This document shows, in pieces, positions 9,778-17,935 of a stretch of DNA of 64,000 nt. This DNA comes from Methylococcales bacterium. Its GTDB lineage: Bacteria; Pseudomonadota; Gammaproteobacteria; Methylococcales; Methylomonadaceae. Numbering within the stretch: position 1 is the stretch's first letter; the number at the start of each line of letters is the position of its first letter. The position numbers were made by a program, and so were the translations under genes. The DNA lies in NCBI GenBank assembly GCA_026398895.1, contig JAPLRZ010000048.1, positions 1 to 64,000 of the forward strand, read 5' to 3'. The notes under the pieces were generated by a model that saw only the letters and a program-made list of their open reading frames with translations, was not told the origin of the DNA and did no database searches.

Positions 9778-10848
9778 CTACATCACGTCAATAGCTGAAT
9801 TTTCAATTGCATTTGATATTAATTGCCGACGCTTAACTTGTGATTTTTCGGTAGTTTTTAATTCTGACAAATCATTCCATATTTTTTTTGCTAAGATATT
9901 TGCTATACGAACAGGTACTGCGTTGCCGATCATTTTATAACCTGCTGAAATATTTTTATAATAAAAAATAAAATTATCTGGGAAAGTTTGAATTCTTGCG
10001 CATTCTCTAACACTTAATCTACGATACAAACTTTCTTGATTCGGGACAAATATCCTAACATTTTGTTTTACAAGTTGCATTTTTGGGGCTTGTGGGTGCA
10101 TAGGCGCATGACGACCACCTGCTTGAATAGTGTATGAAACCTCATCCCAACTACGAACCCTATTTCTTGACATATATATTGGAGAAAATCCTCCAGTCAT
10201 ATATTCATGGTTTGCAATAATGCAGTGGTCACCATTAGTATAATTTCCCTGTATCGCAGGTAAAACATTGTCTTTTAAATCGCCTATTGCCTTACTTAAA
10301 GGGATTTTATTTTCAATAGTTGTTGGAGTGGGAAATTTAAATTCAATACCTAAATCATTTCTATAACCAACAAAAAAAACTCTTTTTCTATCTTGAGGTA
10401 CGCCATAATTAGATACGTTTAGCAATTGAAATGACAAATTAAAGCCACTTTCTTTAAACATCGCCTTAATATTTTCTAATGCTTTTTTATGAATAGGTAA
10501 AAGCATTCCTGATACATTTTCTGCAAGAAAAAACTTAGGCTGCTTATCAGCTAAAACGTTAATAAAATCATAGAATAATTGCCCTCTTTTATCATTAATC
10601 CCTCTTAACGCACCTGCTTCAGACCAGCTTTGACAAGGCGGACCTCCAATGATACCGTCACATTCGGGGATTTCATCAATAGGAATATTAGTAATACTAC
10701 GTTTATCTAAATAAACGCTTTTATGATTTTTCTCATAAGTTTCCCAAATTTCCTTATCATATTCATTTGCCCAAATAACATCAAAGCCCGCTTTAGAAAA
10801 GCCTAAATCTAAACCACCCGCACCCGCAAAAAAGGTAACTAATTTCAT
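9778..10848 (-). CDS. DNA (cytosine-5) methyltransferase of a type II R-M system
   Basis: This 356-residue C5 methylase has the ten-motif layout. Motif I is TFFAGAGGLDLGF at residues 5-17. Motif IV is GGPPCQSW with the catalytic Cys. Motif VI is ENVSG, and motif VIII is QDRKRVFFVGYR. A target-recognition region follows, then RRLSVRECARIQTFP and GNAVPV (motifs IX-X). It protects host DNA from the adjacent nuclease, whose stop lies one base before the methylase start. If the nuclease assignment is right, the target is GGCC. The pair is visibly more AT-rich than the flanking core genes, which suggests horizontal acquisition. Confidence 0.95.
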   Translation of the reverse strand: MKLVTFFAGAGGLDLGFSKAGFDVIWANEYDKEIWETYEKNHKSVYLDKRSITNIPIDEIPECDGIIGGPPCQSWSEAGALRGINDKRGQLFYDFINVLADKQPKFFLAENVSGMLLPIHKKALENIKAMFKESGFNLSFQLLNVSNYGVPQDRKRVFFVGYRNDLGIEFKFPTPTTIENKIPLSKAIGDLKDNVLPAIQGNYTNGDHCIIANHEYMTGGFSPIYMSRNRVRSWDEVSYTIQAGGRHAPMHPQAPKMQLVKQNVRIFVPNQESLYRRLSVRECARIQTFPDNFIFYYKNISAGYKMIGNAVPVRIANILAKKIWNDLSELKTTEKSQVKRRQLISNAIENSAIDVM

Positions 10849-10849
10849 A

Positions 10850-11695
10850 TTAATAAACTTGGAATGTTATTAATGTACAATCCAATAACTGAGCAGGATT
10901 ATTTGGACTTTTTATTTTTATTTCCTCTATTAAATAGTGATCTTTTTTAAGTGTTTGCAAAGCAATTTTATCCTCATTAGGAAAAGTGTTTAATTTATCG
11001 GTTTTCATTAAGCAAAATATTTGAAACCTTGCATTGAGATTAATTTTTTTAAAATAAGAAAATATCTTGTGTGGGTTTTCAATATGCCACATCCCTCTAA
11101 TTCTCAAGTCTGTAACACCCAAAGGATCAACTTTCTTTACTTTTCCCAACTCGTTAGTTTCAGTAAATTCAACATCAGGAATTTCTCTAATACCCGAAGA
11201 AATAGTTTTTTTAATTTTTTCATAAACCTCTTTATCTGCTGCAAAACAATCGCCATAGACAAACCATAAATACTTTATATCCGTATCATTGGTATGACCG
11301 ATGATATAAATAATATCTTTTTCTATCCATTGTTCACAGTTTTTACAGGCTTGGGTAAGCATAGGACTATCTGAAAATAGTTTAGCTTTTGGATAAGAAC
11401 TATTTAAAGCCAAAGCACTTGTAGGACTTTGTACTTTTTTAGTTTCTATCGCATCACCATTTCGCAACATAATGTCAGGTGGATTATTTTGATTGCCTAA
11501 ATATGAAAAAACTTCGCTGAATTTTTCTAATCTTTCCTGTTCAGATAATTCAAAAGAATCTGCAAAAATATCCTTTACATAATTTTCTAATGCTTCACCA
11601 ACAGAGTTTGCTCTATTACGACCAGAGTAATAATCTTTAACCTTTATTATTGGATTATCGATTATTAATTTTATTGCTTTTAACAGGTTTGACAT
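10850..11695 (-). CDS. Type II restriction endonuclease, NgoPII family
   Basis: The 281-residue protein strongly resembles the NgoPII restriction enzyme family. Shared features are GRNRANSVGEALENYVKD near residue 26, the catalytic-looking PPDIMLRNGDAIETKK (PD...ExK, about residues 72-88), LNSSYPKAKLFSDSPML, and VDPLGVTDLRIRGMW. NgoPII cuts GGCC, so that is the inferred target. It lies immediately upstream of the C5 methylase and is co-transcribed with it. The frame is intact. Recognition specificity is inferred from the family and not visible directly. Confidence 0.88.
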   Translation of the reverse strand: MSNLLKAIKLIIDNPIIKVKDYYSGRNRANSVGEALENYVKDIFADSFELSEQERLEKFSEVFSYLGNQNNPPDIMLRNGDAIETKKVQSPTSALALNSSYPKAKLFSDSPMLTQACKNCEQWIEKDIIYIIGHTNDTDIKYLWFVYGDCFAADKEVYEKIKKTISSGIREIPDVEFTETNELGKVKKVDPLGVTDLRIRGMWHIENPHKIFSYFKKINLNARFQIFCLMKTDKLNTFPNEDKIALQTLKKDHYLIEEIKIKSPNNPAQLLDCTLITFQVY

Positions 11696-11928
11696 ATTTA
11701 AATTATCTAGCTAGAAAGTGAGGATGAGCGTATTTTCCCCCCTCCGTTTACAGGTTTATCATACTAAGGTTTACGACTATCTCTAATTGCTTGTTCTATG
11801 TGTTCTGCCTTCAGTGCTGATTGTCGCCACACGTCGGGCAGGTAACGTCTTGATAGCAGCTCATAGCCGAATATCCTCATATCGATTGCAATGTTATCTG
11901 ACTAATTATAAATCGAATTACAGGTTTA

Positions 11929-12142
11929 ACCCACTACCAACTTTGCCTATAATCCAAATCCAGCTAATCCTATTAAATATCCTGTTGCAGTTCTTAAAAA
12001 TAACAAGCCTTTAGAAGGGTGGGATTCATTGCTATGTAGCCTTTCTGATGAGAAATGCCCAATAGCGGGTTATAAAGTCACTATCTCTGGACGCTGGGAG
12101 AATAAAATGTCATTTGATGCTTACAGTATTTCGATCAAGTAG
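11929..12142 (+). pseudogene. Gene remnant of unknown origin
   Basis: A plus-strand frame ending at TAG 12140-12142 reads convincingly like protein (YPVAVLKNNKPLEGWDSL, then GYKVTISGRWENKMSF) but has no start codon or upstream continuation. It looks like the 3' end of a decayed gene. No family is recognised. It fills much of the roughly 490-base gap between the restriction gene and the MOSC gene. Its first bases share the word TTTAACCCACTACCA with the inverted repeats at 63383-63521. Confidence 0.35.
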
Positions 12143-12187
12143 CTTTTCTGTACTGTATCGTTGTAAGTGATAACCAAGGTCACTCAA

Positions 12188-13012
12188 TTAAAGCGGTGGT
12201 TGATTTTCGCCTGTTCGCAAAATCTGCACATTGTCACCAACTATCAACGTGCCGCTTTGATTATGAATAGCATTTTGTCCAAAATAGACTTTATTTTGCC
12301 ATTTTCGCAAGCGGTTGAGCGTGGTGAGCGGTTCTTTACCTGTGTGTGCAGTCTCAGGGTCAATGGTGGGAACGGCACAGCGAGAACAAGGCTTGGGCAA
12401 TCTAAAATCAATGTCACTAATGCGAATTTCGCGCCAACTGTCTTCCGCGTAACTAGCGCAACCAGCAATGACTAAATTAGGACGAAAACGCCTCATAGGT
12501 AAGTTAAGCTGCATGGCTTGATTTAACGCCAACAGTGAATTTTCTGAAATCAGTAAAAATGGAAAACCATCGGCAAAGGCAACTTGGTCGCTAGCTTGAG
12601 CATAATTAACATCGACAGGACGAATGACTTCGTCTGGTAAATACACCAGTCGGCAGTCTATGCCTAGAAAAAGGCTAAACCAATAATCCGCTGCTTCCGA
12701 AATATGACGTGCTTCACATTGATTGTGCCAGATAGTGCTGGCAATGTTTTTCCCGTTCATCGGAGCTAAATCTAGCACTAAATCTGGTTGACTAGGTGCG
12801 GATAAGATGAGTTGTTCAGCCGTTAAGGCAGTTTTAATTAACGCCATTTTTGGTAAGCGGCGTTGACTCAAAAATTGCCCTTGATCATCAATCAACATCC
12901 ATTTTCTATCGTATAGAAAACCTGTTTTTGTCACCTGCCAGCTAGGTAAACTAATGCCAGCCAAGGATTTGACGGGGTAGATGATAATCTCGCTTAAGGT
13001 GTAAGAGTTCAT
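12188..13012 (-). CDS. MOSC-domain protein, YcbX-like
   Basis: The N-terminal MOSC beta-barrel domain (IIIYPVKSLAGISLPSW at residues 9-25) is followed by a MOSC domain. The conserved Cys region is LPKPCSRCAVPTIDP, near residue 212. Family members bind the molybdenum cofactor; E. coli YcbX detoxifies N-hydroxylated bases. This 274-residue form lacks the C-terminal 2Fe-2S ferredoxin domain of E. coli YcbX. It would therefore need a separate electron donor. The start lies 8 bases from the PilZ gene stop, so the two may form an operon. Confidence 0.88.
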   Translation of the reverse strand: MNSYTLSEIIIYPVKSLAGISLPSWQVTKTGFLYDRKWMLIDDQGQFLSQRRLPKMALIKTALTAEQLILSAPSQPDLVLDLAPMNGKNIASTIWHNQCEARHISEAADYWFSLFLGIDCRLVYLPDEVIRPVDVNYAQASDQVAFADGFPFLLISENSLLALNQAMQLNLPMRRFRPNLVIAGCASYAEDSWREIRISDIDFRLPKPCSRCAVPTIDPETAHTGKEPLTTLNRLRKWQNKVYFGQNAIHNQSGTLIVGDNVQILRTGENQPPL

Positions 13013-13020
13013 AATACTGA

Positions 13021-13458
13021 CTATTTGAATACTAATGTACGTTGCGTTTCTAATAAGTGATCGCTGAGTTCAGCGTAGTCACAATCAAACTTTACCCCAT
13101 ACTGATGAGGTGATGTTTTTGAACGATAAACAATAGTAGCGGGTATTTTAAAAGCGACTTCAGAGTAAAACTTAAGATTTAACACGATTTTTTTGTGAAC
13201 CGTAATATGATGGGGGCTTGAAAACGACATACCTCGGCTGGTAATGTCGTTTAATTTTACGAAATCGATAAAAATCTCTTTGCCAAAACTGAGCGTAGTT
13301 ATTTCACAAAGTACGACGATAATATCATCGCGTATATAGCGGGTTGCTACGCGTTTGTTTTTGCTAGAATGCCCAGATACATTAACAGCGGATAATCCAT
13401 CATCTTCAGTAGAGTCAGACTGACTATTTATGTTTGGGTTGTCTTCAAAAGTAGTCAT
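13021..13458 (-). CDS. PilZ-domain c-di-GMP-binding protein
   Basis: This 145-residue protein has a disordered acidic N terminus (about 30 residues) and then a PilZ domain. The c-di-GMP-binding motifs are visible: RVATRY (RxxxR) near residue 36 and NDITSRGMSF (D/NxSxxG) near residue 70. It is a probable cyclic di-GMP effector. The partner is unknown. It is divergent from the ABC transporter, with a 177-base intergenic region that should hold both promoters. Confidence 0.85.
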   Translation of the reverse strand: MTTFEDNPNINSQSDSTEDDGLSAVNVSGHSSKNKRVATRYIRDDIIVVLCEITTLSFGKEIFIDFVKLNDITSRGMSFSSPHHITVHKKIVLNLKFYSEVAFKIPATIVYRSKTSPHQYGVKFDCDYAELSDHLLETQRTLVFK

Positions 13459-13635
13459 TATAAATTAAGCGATTTTATGTTAATTTTAAAATAGGTTGAT
13501 ATTTATTTTTCGAGTCGTACAAAAATACCACAGTAGCGTGGCGGGTTAAAGATTTTTAAATGCCTTAATGTTAGGCGTTTGTTTTCCCTAAAGTCTTTAT
13601 AGACAGATATAATTAACATTTTATAAAAATCATCA

Positions 13636-15438
13636 ATGATTATTGCTATGCAATCAGAATCAAGCACACTTATTTATAGTTGGAAAACTATTTATCAAAT
13701 CGCCTTAGAGCATAAAAAACAATTGGTTTATGCGCATTTATTAGCACTATTGGCAACGATTGTCAGTGTCCCCGTGCCGTTGTTGATGCCATTGTTAGTC
13801 GATGAAGTGTTGTTAAAAAAACCTAGCACACTGATTCATACTATTAATTTATTTACGCCTGTCGAATGGCAGTTGCCTGTGTTGTATATTACCGTAGTGC
13901 TGGTGGCAAGTCTTATTTTACGCATTATGGCTATTATTTTTAATATAATTCAATCACGACAGTTCTCTTTTATTTCTAAAGACATTATTTTTCGACTGCG
14001 TAGTAAGCTGATTAACCACTTACAAACCATTTCAATGTCCGAATACGAGAGCTTAGGAACAGGGACGGTAGTTACAAATTTAGTCACTGATCTTGATACC
14101 CTCGATAATTTTATTGGTTCAACAACCAGCAAATTGTTGGTGGCGAGTTTAACGGTGATTGGCACAGCAGTCATTTTATTGTGGATGCACTGGAAATTGG
14201 GTTTATTTATTTTACTCTTAAATCCTGTGGTGATTTATTTTACTCGTGCGGTAGGTTCTAAGGTTAAGCATCTTAAAGCGAAAGAAAATGCGGCGTATGA
14301 AATATTTCAACAAGCATTGACGGAAACCCTAGAAGCCATTCAGCAAATTCGCGCCAGTAACCGTGAACAATATTATTGCCAGCAACTGATAGCCTCTGCT
14401 CGCTCGGTTAAAGACTATTCAATTGCCTTTTCTTGGAAAAGTGATGTCGCAAACCGTCTGAGTTTTTTGGTGTTTTTGTTTGGTTTTGATGTGTTTCGCG
14501 CCTGTGCCATGTTAATGGTATTTTATTCCAATTTAACCATTGGTGAAATGTTGGCTGTGTTTGGTTATCTGTGGTTTATGATGGGACCTGTACAGGAGAT
14601 TCTCAGTATTCAATATGCGTTTTATGCTGCCAAAGGGGCATTAGTGCGTATCAATCGACTCAATATTTTACAGCAAGAGCCGAATTATCCGCACACCAAC
14701 AACCCATTTTTAAATAAAAAAACGGTTGCGGTACGAGTGGAAAATCTGCATTTTAGTTATGGTGAAGACACCGTGCTTAACGGCATTAATCTCACTATTA
14801 AAGCGGGCGAAAAAGTTGCGTTAGTGGGTGCAAGTGGCGGCGGTAAATCAACGCTGGTACAAACCTTAATCGGTTTATATCCTGTCACGAAAGGGCAAAT
14901 TTATTTTGATGAAGTAGCCATTGATTGTATCGGTTTAGAAATAGTGCGAGAACATGTGGTCACTGTGTTGCAGCATCCGATATTGTTTAACGATACCTTA
15001 CGCGCTAATCTTACTTTAGGAAAATCGGCAACTGACGCAGAACTGTGGAACGCACTGGCTATTGCACAATTGACTGATGTAGTCAAAGATTTAGCAAAAG
15101 GTTTGGATACCATCGTCGGGAGACACGGTATGCGCTTATCAGGTGGTCAACGCCAGCGGATGGCGATTGCGCGGATGGTGGTCGCTAATCCTAAAGTTGT
15201 TATTTTGGATGAAGCGACCTCTGCATTGGATACCGAAACTGAATATAAATTGCATAGTGCGTTAAATGCCTTTCTAAAAGAGCGTACCACGATTATCATT
15301 GCCCACCGCCTCAGTGCGGTAAAACAAGCGGATCATGTTTATGTGTTTGAGCAAGGTAAAATCTGCGAACAAGGTCGGCATGAAACGCTAATCAACCAAA
15401 ATGGTCTTTACGCCAAACTGTACGGTGAATATCAATAA
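13636..15438 (+). CDS. ABC transporter, fused permease and ATPase
   Basis: This half-transporter has about 600 residues. Six membrane helices span roughly residues 35-320. The nucleotide-binding domain follows, with Walker A GASGGGKST near 398, signature LSGGQRQR near 501, Walker B VVILDEATSALD near 522 and H-loop IIAHRLS. The order is that of type IV (MsbA-like) exporters. The substrate cannot be read from the sequence. A second ATG four codons downstream (13648) is an equally plausible start, and neither has a strong ribosome-binding site. The RNase AM gene follows after 4 bases. Confidence 0.92.
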   Translation: MIIAMQSESSTLIYSWKTIYQIALEHKKQLVYAHLLALLATIVSVPVPLLMPLLVDEVLLKKPSTLIHTINLFTPVEWQLPVLYITVVLVASLILRIMAIIFNIIQSRQFSFISKDIIFRLRSKLINHLQTISMSEYESLGTGTVVTNLVTDLDTLDNFIGSTTSKLLVASLTVIGTAVILLWMHWKLGLFILLLNPVVIYFTRAVGSKVKHLKAKENAAYEIFQQALTETLEAIQQIRASNREQYYCQQLIASARSVKDYSIAFSWKSDVANRLSFLVFLFGFDVFRACAMLMVFYSNLTIGEMLAVFGYLWFMMGPVQEILSIQYAFYAAKGALVRINRLNILQQEPNYPHTNNPFLNKKTVAVRVENLHFSYGEDTVLNGINLTIKAGEKVALVGASGGGKSTLVQTLIGLYPVTKGQIYFDEVAIDCIGLEIVREHVVTVLQHPILFNDTLRANLTLGKSATDAELWNALAIAQLTDVVKDLAKGLDTIVGRHGMRLSGGQRQRMAIARMVVANPKVVILDEATSALDTETEYKLHSALNAFLKERTTIIIAHRLSAVKQADHVYVFEQGKICEQGRHETLINQNGLYAKLYGEYQ

Positions 15439-15442
15439 CATA

Positions 15443-16303
15443 ATGACTGAACGCTACGATTTACATTGTCACTCAACCGCCTCAGATGGCGCGTTATCAC
15501 CTTCTGCTTTAGTGTATCGCGCCTATCAACAAGGAGTGAGTGTTCTCGCTTTAACGGATCATGACACCACGATGGGACTTAGCCAAGCGAGAAACTGTGC
15601 AGCTGACTTAGGCATACACTTAATCAATGGCATTGAGTTATCCGCCAGTTGGCAAAATAAATGCCTGCATATTATTGGTCTAGGCATAGACCCCGATTAT
15701 GAGCCGTTAGCAACGGCGACTGCGCAGTTGCGTACTAGCCGCTTAGAGCGAGCAGTAAAAATTTCGGAAAAATTAGAAAAAAAACGCATTACTGGCGCAT
15801 TAGCAGCGGTACAAAAAGCCGCAGGTGAGGGCATGATTACTCGCAGTCATTTTGCCAATTTTTTGCTGTCTCAGTTTCATGTCTCCACTCAACAAGAAGC
15901 CTTTGATCGTTATCTGGGAAAAGGCAAGTCTGCTTATGTATCAACTACATGGGCAGAAATGGCATTGGCTATTCAGTGGATTACCCAATCAGGTGGTGTT
16001 GCGGTGTTAGCGCATCCCTTGCGTTACCAATTAACCGCTAGTTGGATGAAACGCTTATTGGCGGCTTTCAAAGAGGCAGGCGGGCAGGGCATAGAAGTCA
16101 TCACAGGTAGAACCAATGCCGATGAAATAAAAATACTGGCTAATTATGCGAGCAGTTTTGGCTTAGCGGGTTCTGTGGGGTCTGATTTTCATAATCCTGT
16201 TAATCCTTGGCTAGAATTGGGTAGACTTGCTCCGTTACCAGAGACTGTGCAACCTGTTTGGGAATTGTTTGATAAATCTGCATCTTCTGTAGGCGCGAAT
16301 TAA
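15443..16303 (+). CDS. rnm: PHP-domain 5'-3' exonuclease, RNase AM (YciV)
   Basis: The PHP metal-binding motifs are DLHCHSTASDGALSP near the N terminus, LTDHDT, GIELSA, AHPLRY and GSDFHN. This arrangement matches YciV/TrpH. In E. coli that enzyme, RNase AM, trims the 5' ends of rRNAs and degrades short RNA and nucleotide 3',5'-bisphosphates. The chosen ATG begins four bases after the ABC transporter stop. The stop codon TAA lies inside a perfect 26-base palindrome, so the last four codons come from a repeat element. The product has 286 residues. Confidence 0.9.
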   Translation: MTERYDLHCHSTASDGALSPSALVYRAYQQGVSVLALTDHDTTMGLSQARNCAADLGIHLINGIELSASWQNKCLHIIGLGIDPDYEPLATATAQLRTSRLERAVKISEKLEKKRITGALAAVQKAAGEGMITRSHFANFLLSQFHVSTQQEAFDRYLGKGKSAYVSTTWAEMALAIQWITQSGGVAVLAHPLRYQLTASWMKRLLAAFKEAGGQGIEVITGRTNADEIKILANYASSFGLAGSVGSDFHNPVNPWLELGRLAPLPETVQPVWELFDKSASSVGAN

Positions 16304-16314
16304 TTCGCGCCTAC
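16289..16314. repeat. Perfect 26-base palindrome at the end of the RNase AM gene
   Basis: The arms are GTAGGCGCGAATT and AATTCGCGCCTAC, with no spacer. It has the GTAG...CTAC ends of the class seen at 57431 and 59488. It overlaps the last codons and stop of the upstream gene. It could also act as a transcript hairpin. Confidence 0.85.
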
Positions 16315-16362
16315 TTTTTAAATATTTAGTTCAAATCCCTCGTTTGCCTCTATACGCTATTT

Positions 16363-16382
16363 CGGTGATAATCACCGCCTAC
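16363..16382. repeat. Short palindrome ending in CCTAC
   Basis: The core is CGGTGAT-a-ATCACCG followed by CCTAC. It lies just before the GTG start of the uracil-DNA glycosylase gene. It may be a half-element of the GTAG/CTAC family. Confidence 0.5.
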
Positions 16383-16389
16383 TTTTATT

Positions 16390-17157
16390 GTGAGACTTAA
16401 CTTGGATAACGCAATACGCTTACACTATCTTGCTGCACTGGGTATTGATGTTTGGATACCAAGGAAAAGCGTGCCTGTCGCGGTGCAGCGATTGACTACA
16501 GTGAGTGATGAATCCTTAGACAATCACGTTGAAAGCAACGTAGTGATCGATAAACCTTTACATCTTCATAGTGAACTCAGCGTAATCGAACAATGGGACG
16601 CACTAAAAGTAGAGGTGCAAAGTTGTATAAAATGTGGCTTATGTCACTCTCGCACTCAAACCGTATTCGGCGCAGGTAATCAACAAGCAGATTGGCTAAT
16701 CATCGGCGAAGCTCCAGGTGAGCAAGAAGATCAACAAGGTCAGCCATTTGTCGGTGTTGCTGGGCAATTATTGACCGAAATGCTACGCGCCATCGGTCTT
16801 GAACGCGAGGATGTTTTTATGACTAATATATTAAAATGTAGACCTCCTGATAACCGCGATCCCCATGTAGACGAAATAAAGCACTGTAAAGACTATCTAC
16901 AGCGACAACAACAACTTATTCGACCAAAAATTATATTGGCGGTAGGGCGTATTGCCGCGCAAACCTTGTTAAATACCAATGAACCTTTAACTAAGCTTAG
17001 AGGTAACGTACATACTTTAAACAATACGCCTGTAGTGGTGGTTTATCACCCCGCGTATTTATTACGATCCTTGTCAGAAAAACGCAAAGCATGGCAAGAT
17101 TTACAATTTGCAAAACAAACCGTTATAGTGATGGAACAAAAATCATGCGTGGATTAG
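16390..17157 (+). CDS. Uracil-DNA glycosylase, family 4 (UDGa type)
   Basis: Family 4 glycosylases remove uracil from DNA and carry a 4Fe-4S cluster. The cluster ligands include the CIKCGLC segment near residue 79 and further Cys residues (CRPPDNRD, HCKDYL). The active-site motif is GEAPGEQED near residue 104, and the C-terminal HPAYLLRS motif is present. The product has 255 residues. The start is GTG, because no ATG precedes the conserved RLHYLAALGIDVW segment that opens many proteobacterial members. It is followed by rimI, the usual neighbour in gammaproteobacteria. Confidence 0.93.
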   Translation: MRLNLDNAIRLHYLAALGIDVWIPRKSVPVAVQRLTTVSDESLDNHVESNVVIDKPLHLHSELSVIEQWDALKVEVQSCIKCGLCHSRTQTVFGAGNQQADWLIIGEAPGEQEDQQGQPFVGVAGQLLTEMLRAIGLEREDVFMTNILKCRPPDNRDPHVDEIKHCKDYLQRQQQLIRPKIILAVGRIAAQTLLNTNEPLTKLRGNVHTLNNTPVVVVYHPAYLLRSLSEKRKAWQDLQFAKQTVIVMEQKSCVD

Positions 17158-17180
17158 TAGACAAAATTAAGGGCTTAATA

Positions 17181-17684
17181 ATGTACGATGCCGACAAAGA
17201 ATTTTATGCCAAAGTATTTCCTAATTCCGTGCCTAAAAAAGATTTAATGCGTCTTCGCACCATGACCGCAGCCGATTTGTCCACTGTGATGGACATTGAA
17301 AGAAAAAACTATGATTTTCCGTGGAGTGAAGACATTTTTAGAGATTGTTTTAAAGCTGGTTATAGCTGTTGGGTGTGTGAAGCGCAGGACAAAGTGTTAG
17401 GCTATAGCTTGTTATCACTCGCCGTCGGTGAAGCACATATTCTTAATGTTTCTGTAGACCCCGCTGAACAAAAACAAGGTATTGGGCGCAAAATGATGGA
17501 AAACTTAATCAACTACGCGAAAGGACGTGCTGAAACCGTTTTTTTAGAAGTCAGACCGTCTAACACCTACGCCATTGCCCTTTATGAAGACTTAGGTTTC
17601 AATGAAATTGGCATTAGAAAAGGCTATTACCCCGCTAAAAATGGGCGTGAAGATGCCATTATGTTGGCGTTGCAGTTGTTTTAA
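17181..17684 (+). CDS. rimI: Ribosomal protein S18-alanine N-acetyltransferase RimI
   Basis: RimI acetylates the N-terminal Ala of ribosomal protein S18. The GNAT fold is clear: acetyl-CoA loop EQKQGIGRKMM, then EVRPSNTYAIALYEDLGF and the C-terminal GYYPAKNGREDAIM. The ATG at 17181 is preferred because TTAAGGG precedes it at suitable spacing. An ATG at 17145 would overlap the glycosylase gene by 13 bases and is an alternative. The product has 167 residues from the chosen start. Confidence 0.92.
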   Translation: MYDADKEFYAKVFPNSVPKKDLMRLRTMTAADLSTVMDIERKNYDFPWSEDIFRDCFKAGYSCWVCEAQDKVLGYSLLSLAVGEAHILNVSVDPAEQKQGIGRKMMENLINYAKGRAETVFLEVRPSNTYAIALYEDLGFNEIGIRKGYYPAKNGREDAIMLALQLF

Positions 17685-17725
17685 GTAGAGACTACACGAG
17701 GTCAAGAATATGTTTTTGACTCGCG

Positions 17726-17834
17726 TAGCCTTAAAACCGTTCGTGCTGAGCTTGTCGAAGCATGAATGGTTTTAAGGCTAGAGTGACGAATTTTTCCGCT
17801 CATCCTTCGATAAGCTTAGGACGAACGGAAAAAT
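17726..17834. repeat. Two adjacent hairpin repeats
   Basis: The first palindrome (17726-17780) has arms TAGCCTTAAAACC and GGTTTTAAGGCTA around a GCTTGTCGAAG-type loop. The second (17789-17834) has arms ATTTTTCCG and CGGAAAAAT. Both lie between the convergent rimI and gspD genes and may terminate both transcripts. The inner sequence resembles a repeat common in many proteobacterial genomes. Confidence 0.7.
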
Positions 17835-17866
17835 CCTTAGTTCATCACTTGTATCAACTGTCGGCA

Positions 17867-17907
17867 GTGGGGCTTTACCTGACTTTGCAAGCAGAGCTTG
17901 CACTCCC
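17867..17907. repeat. Second copy of the 274-317 repeat
   Basis: It contains GGGGCTTTACCTGAC followed by TGCAAGCAGAGCTTGCA and CTCCC. It is a slightly diverged copy of the repeat at 274-317. Confidence 0.65.
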
Positions 17908-17935
17908 GAACACGCCACTAATCGATAAGAGTTTA

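Noticed and set aside
16325-16345. tRNA T-loop-like word GTTCAAATCCC
   Set aside because: No acceptor stem, D-arm or anticodon arm could be placed around it. The sequence before it is the palindromic repeat.
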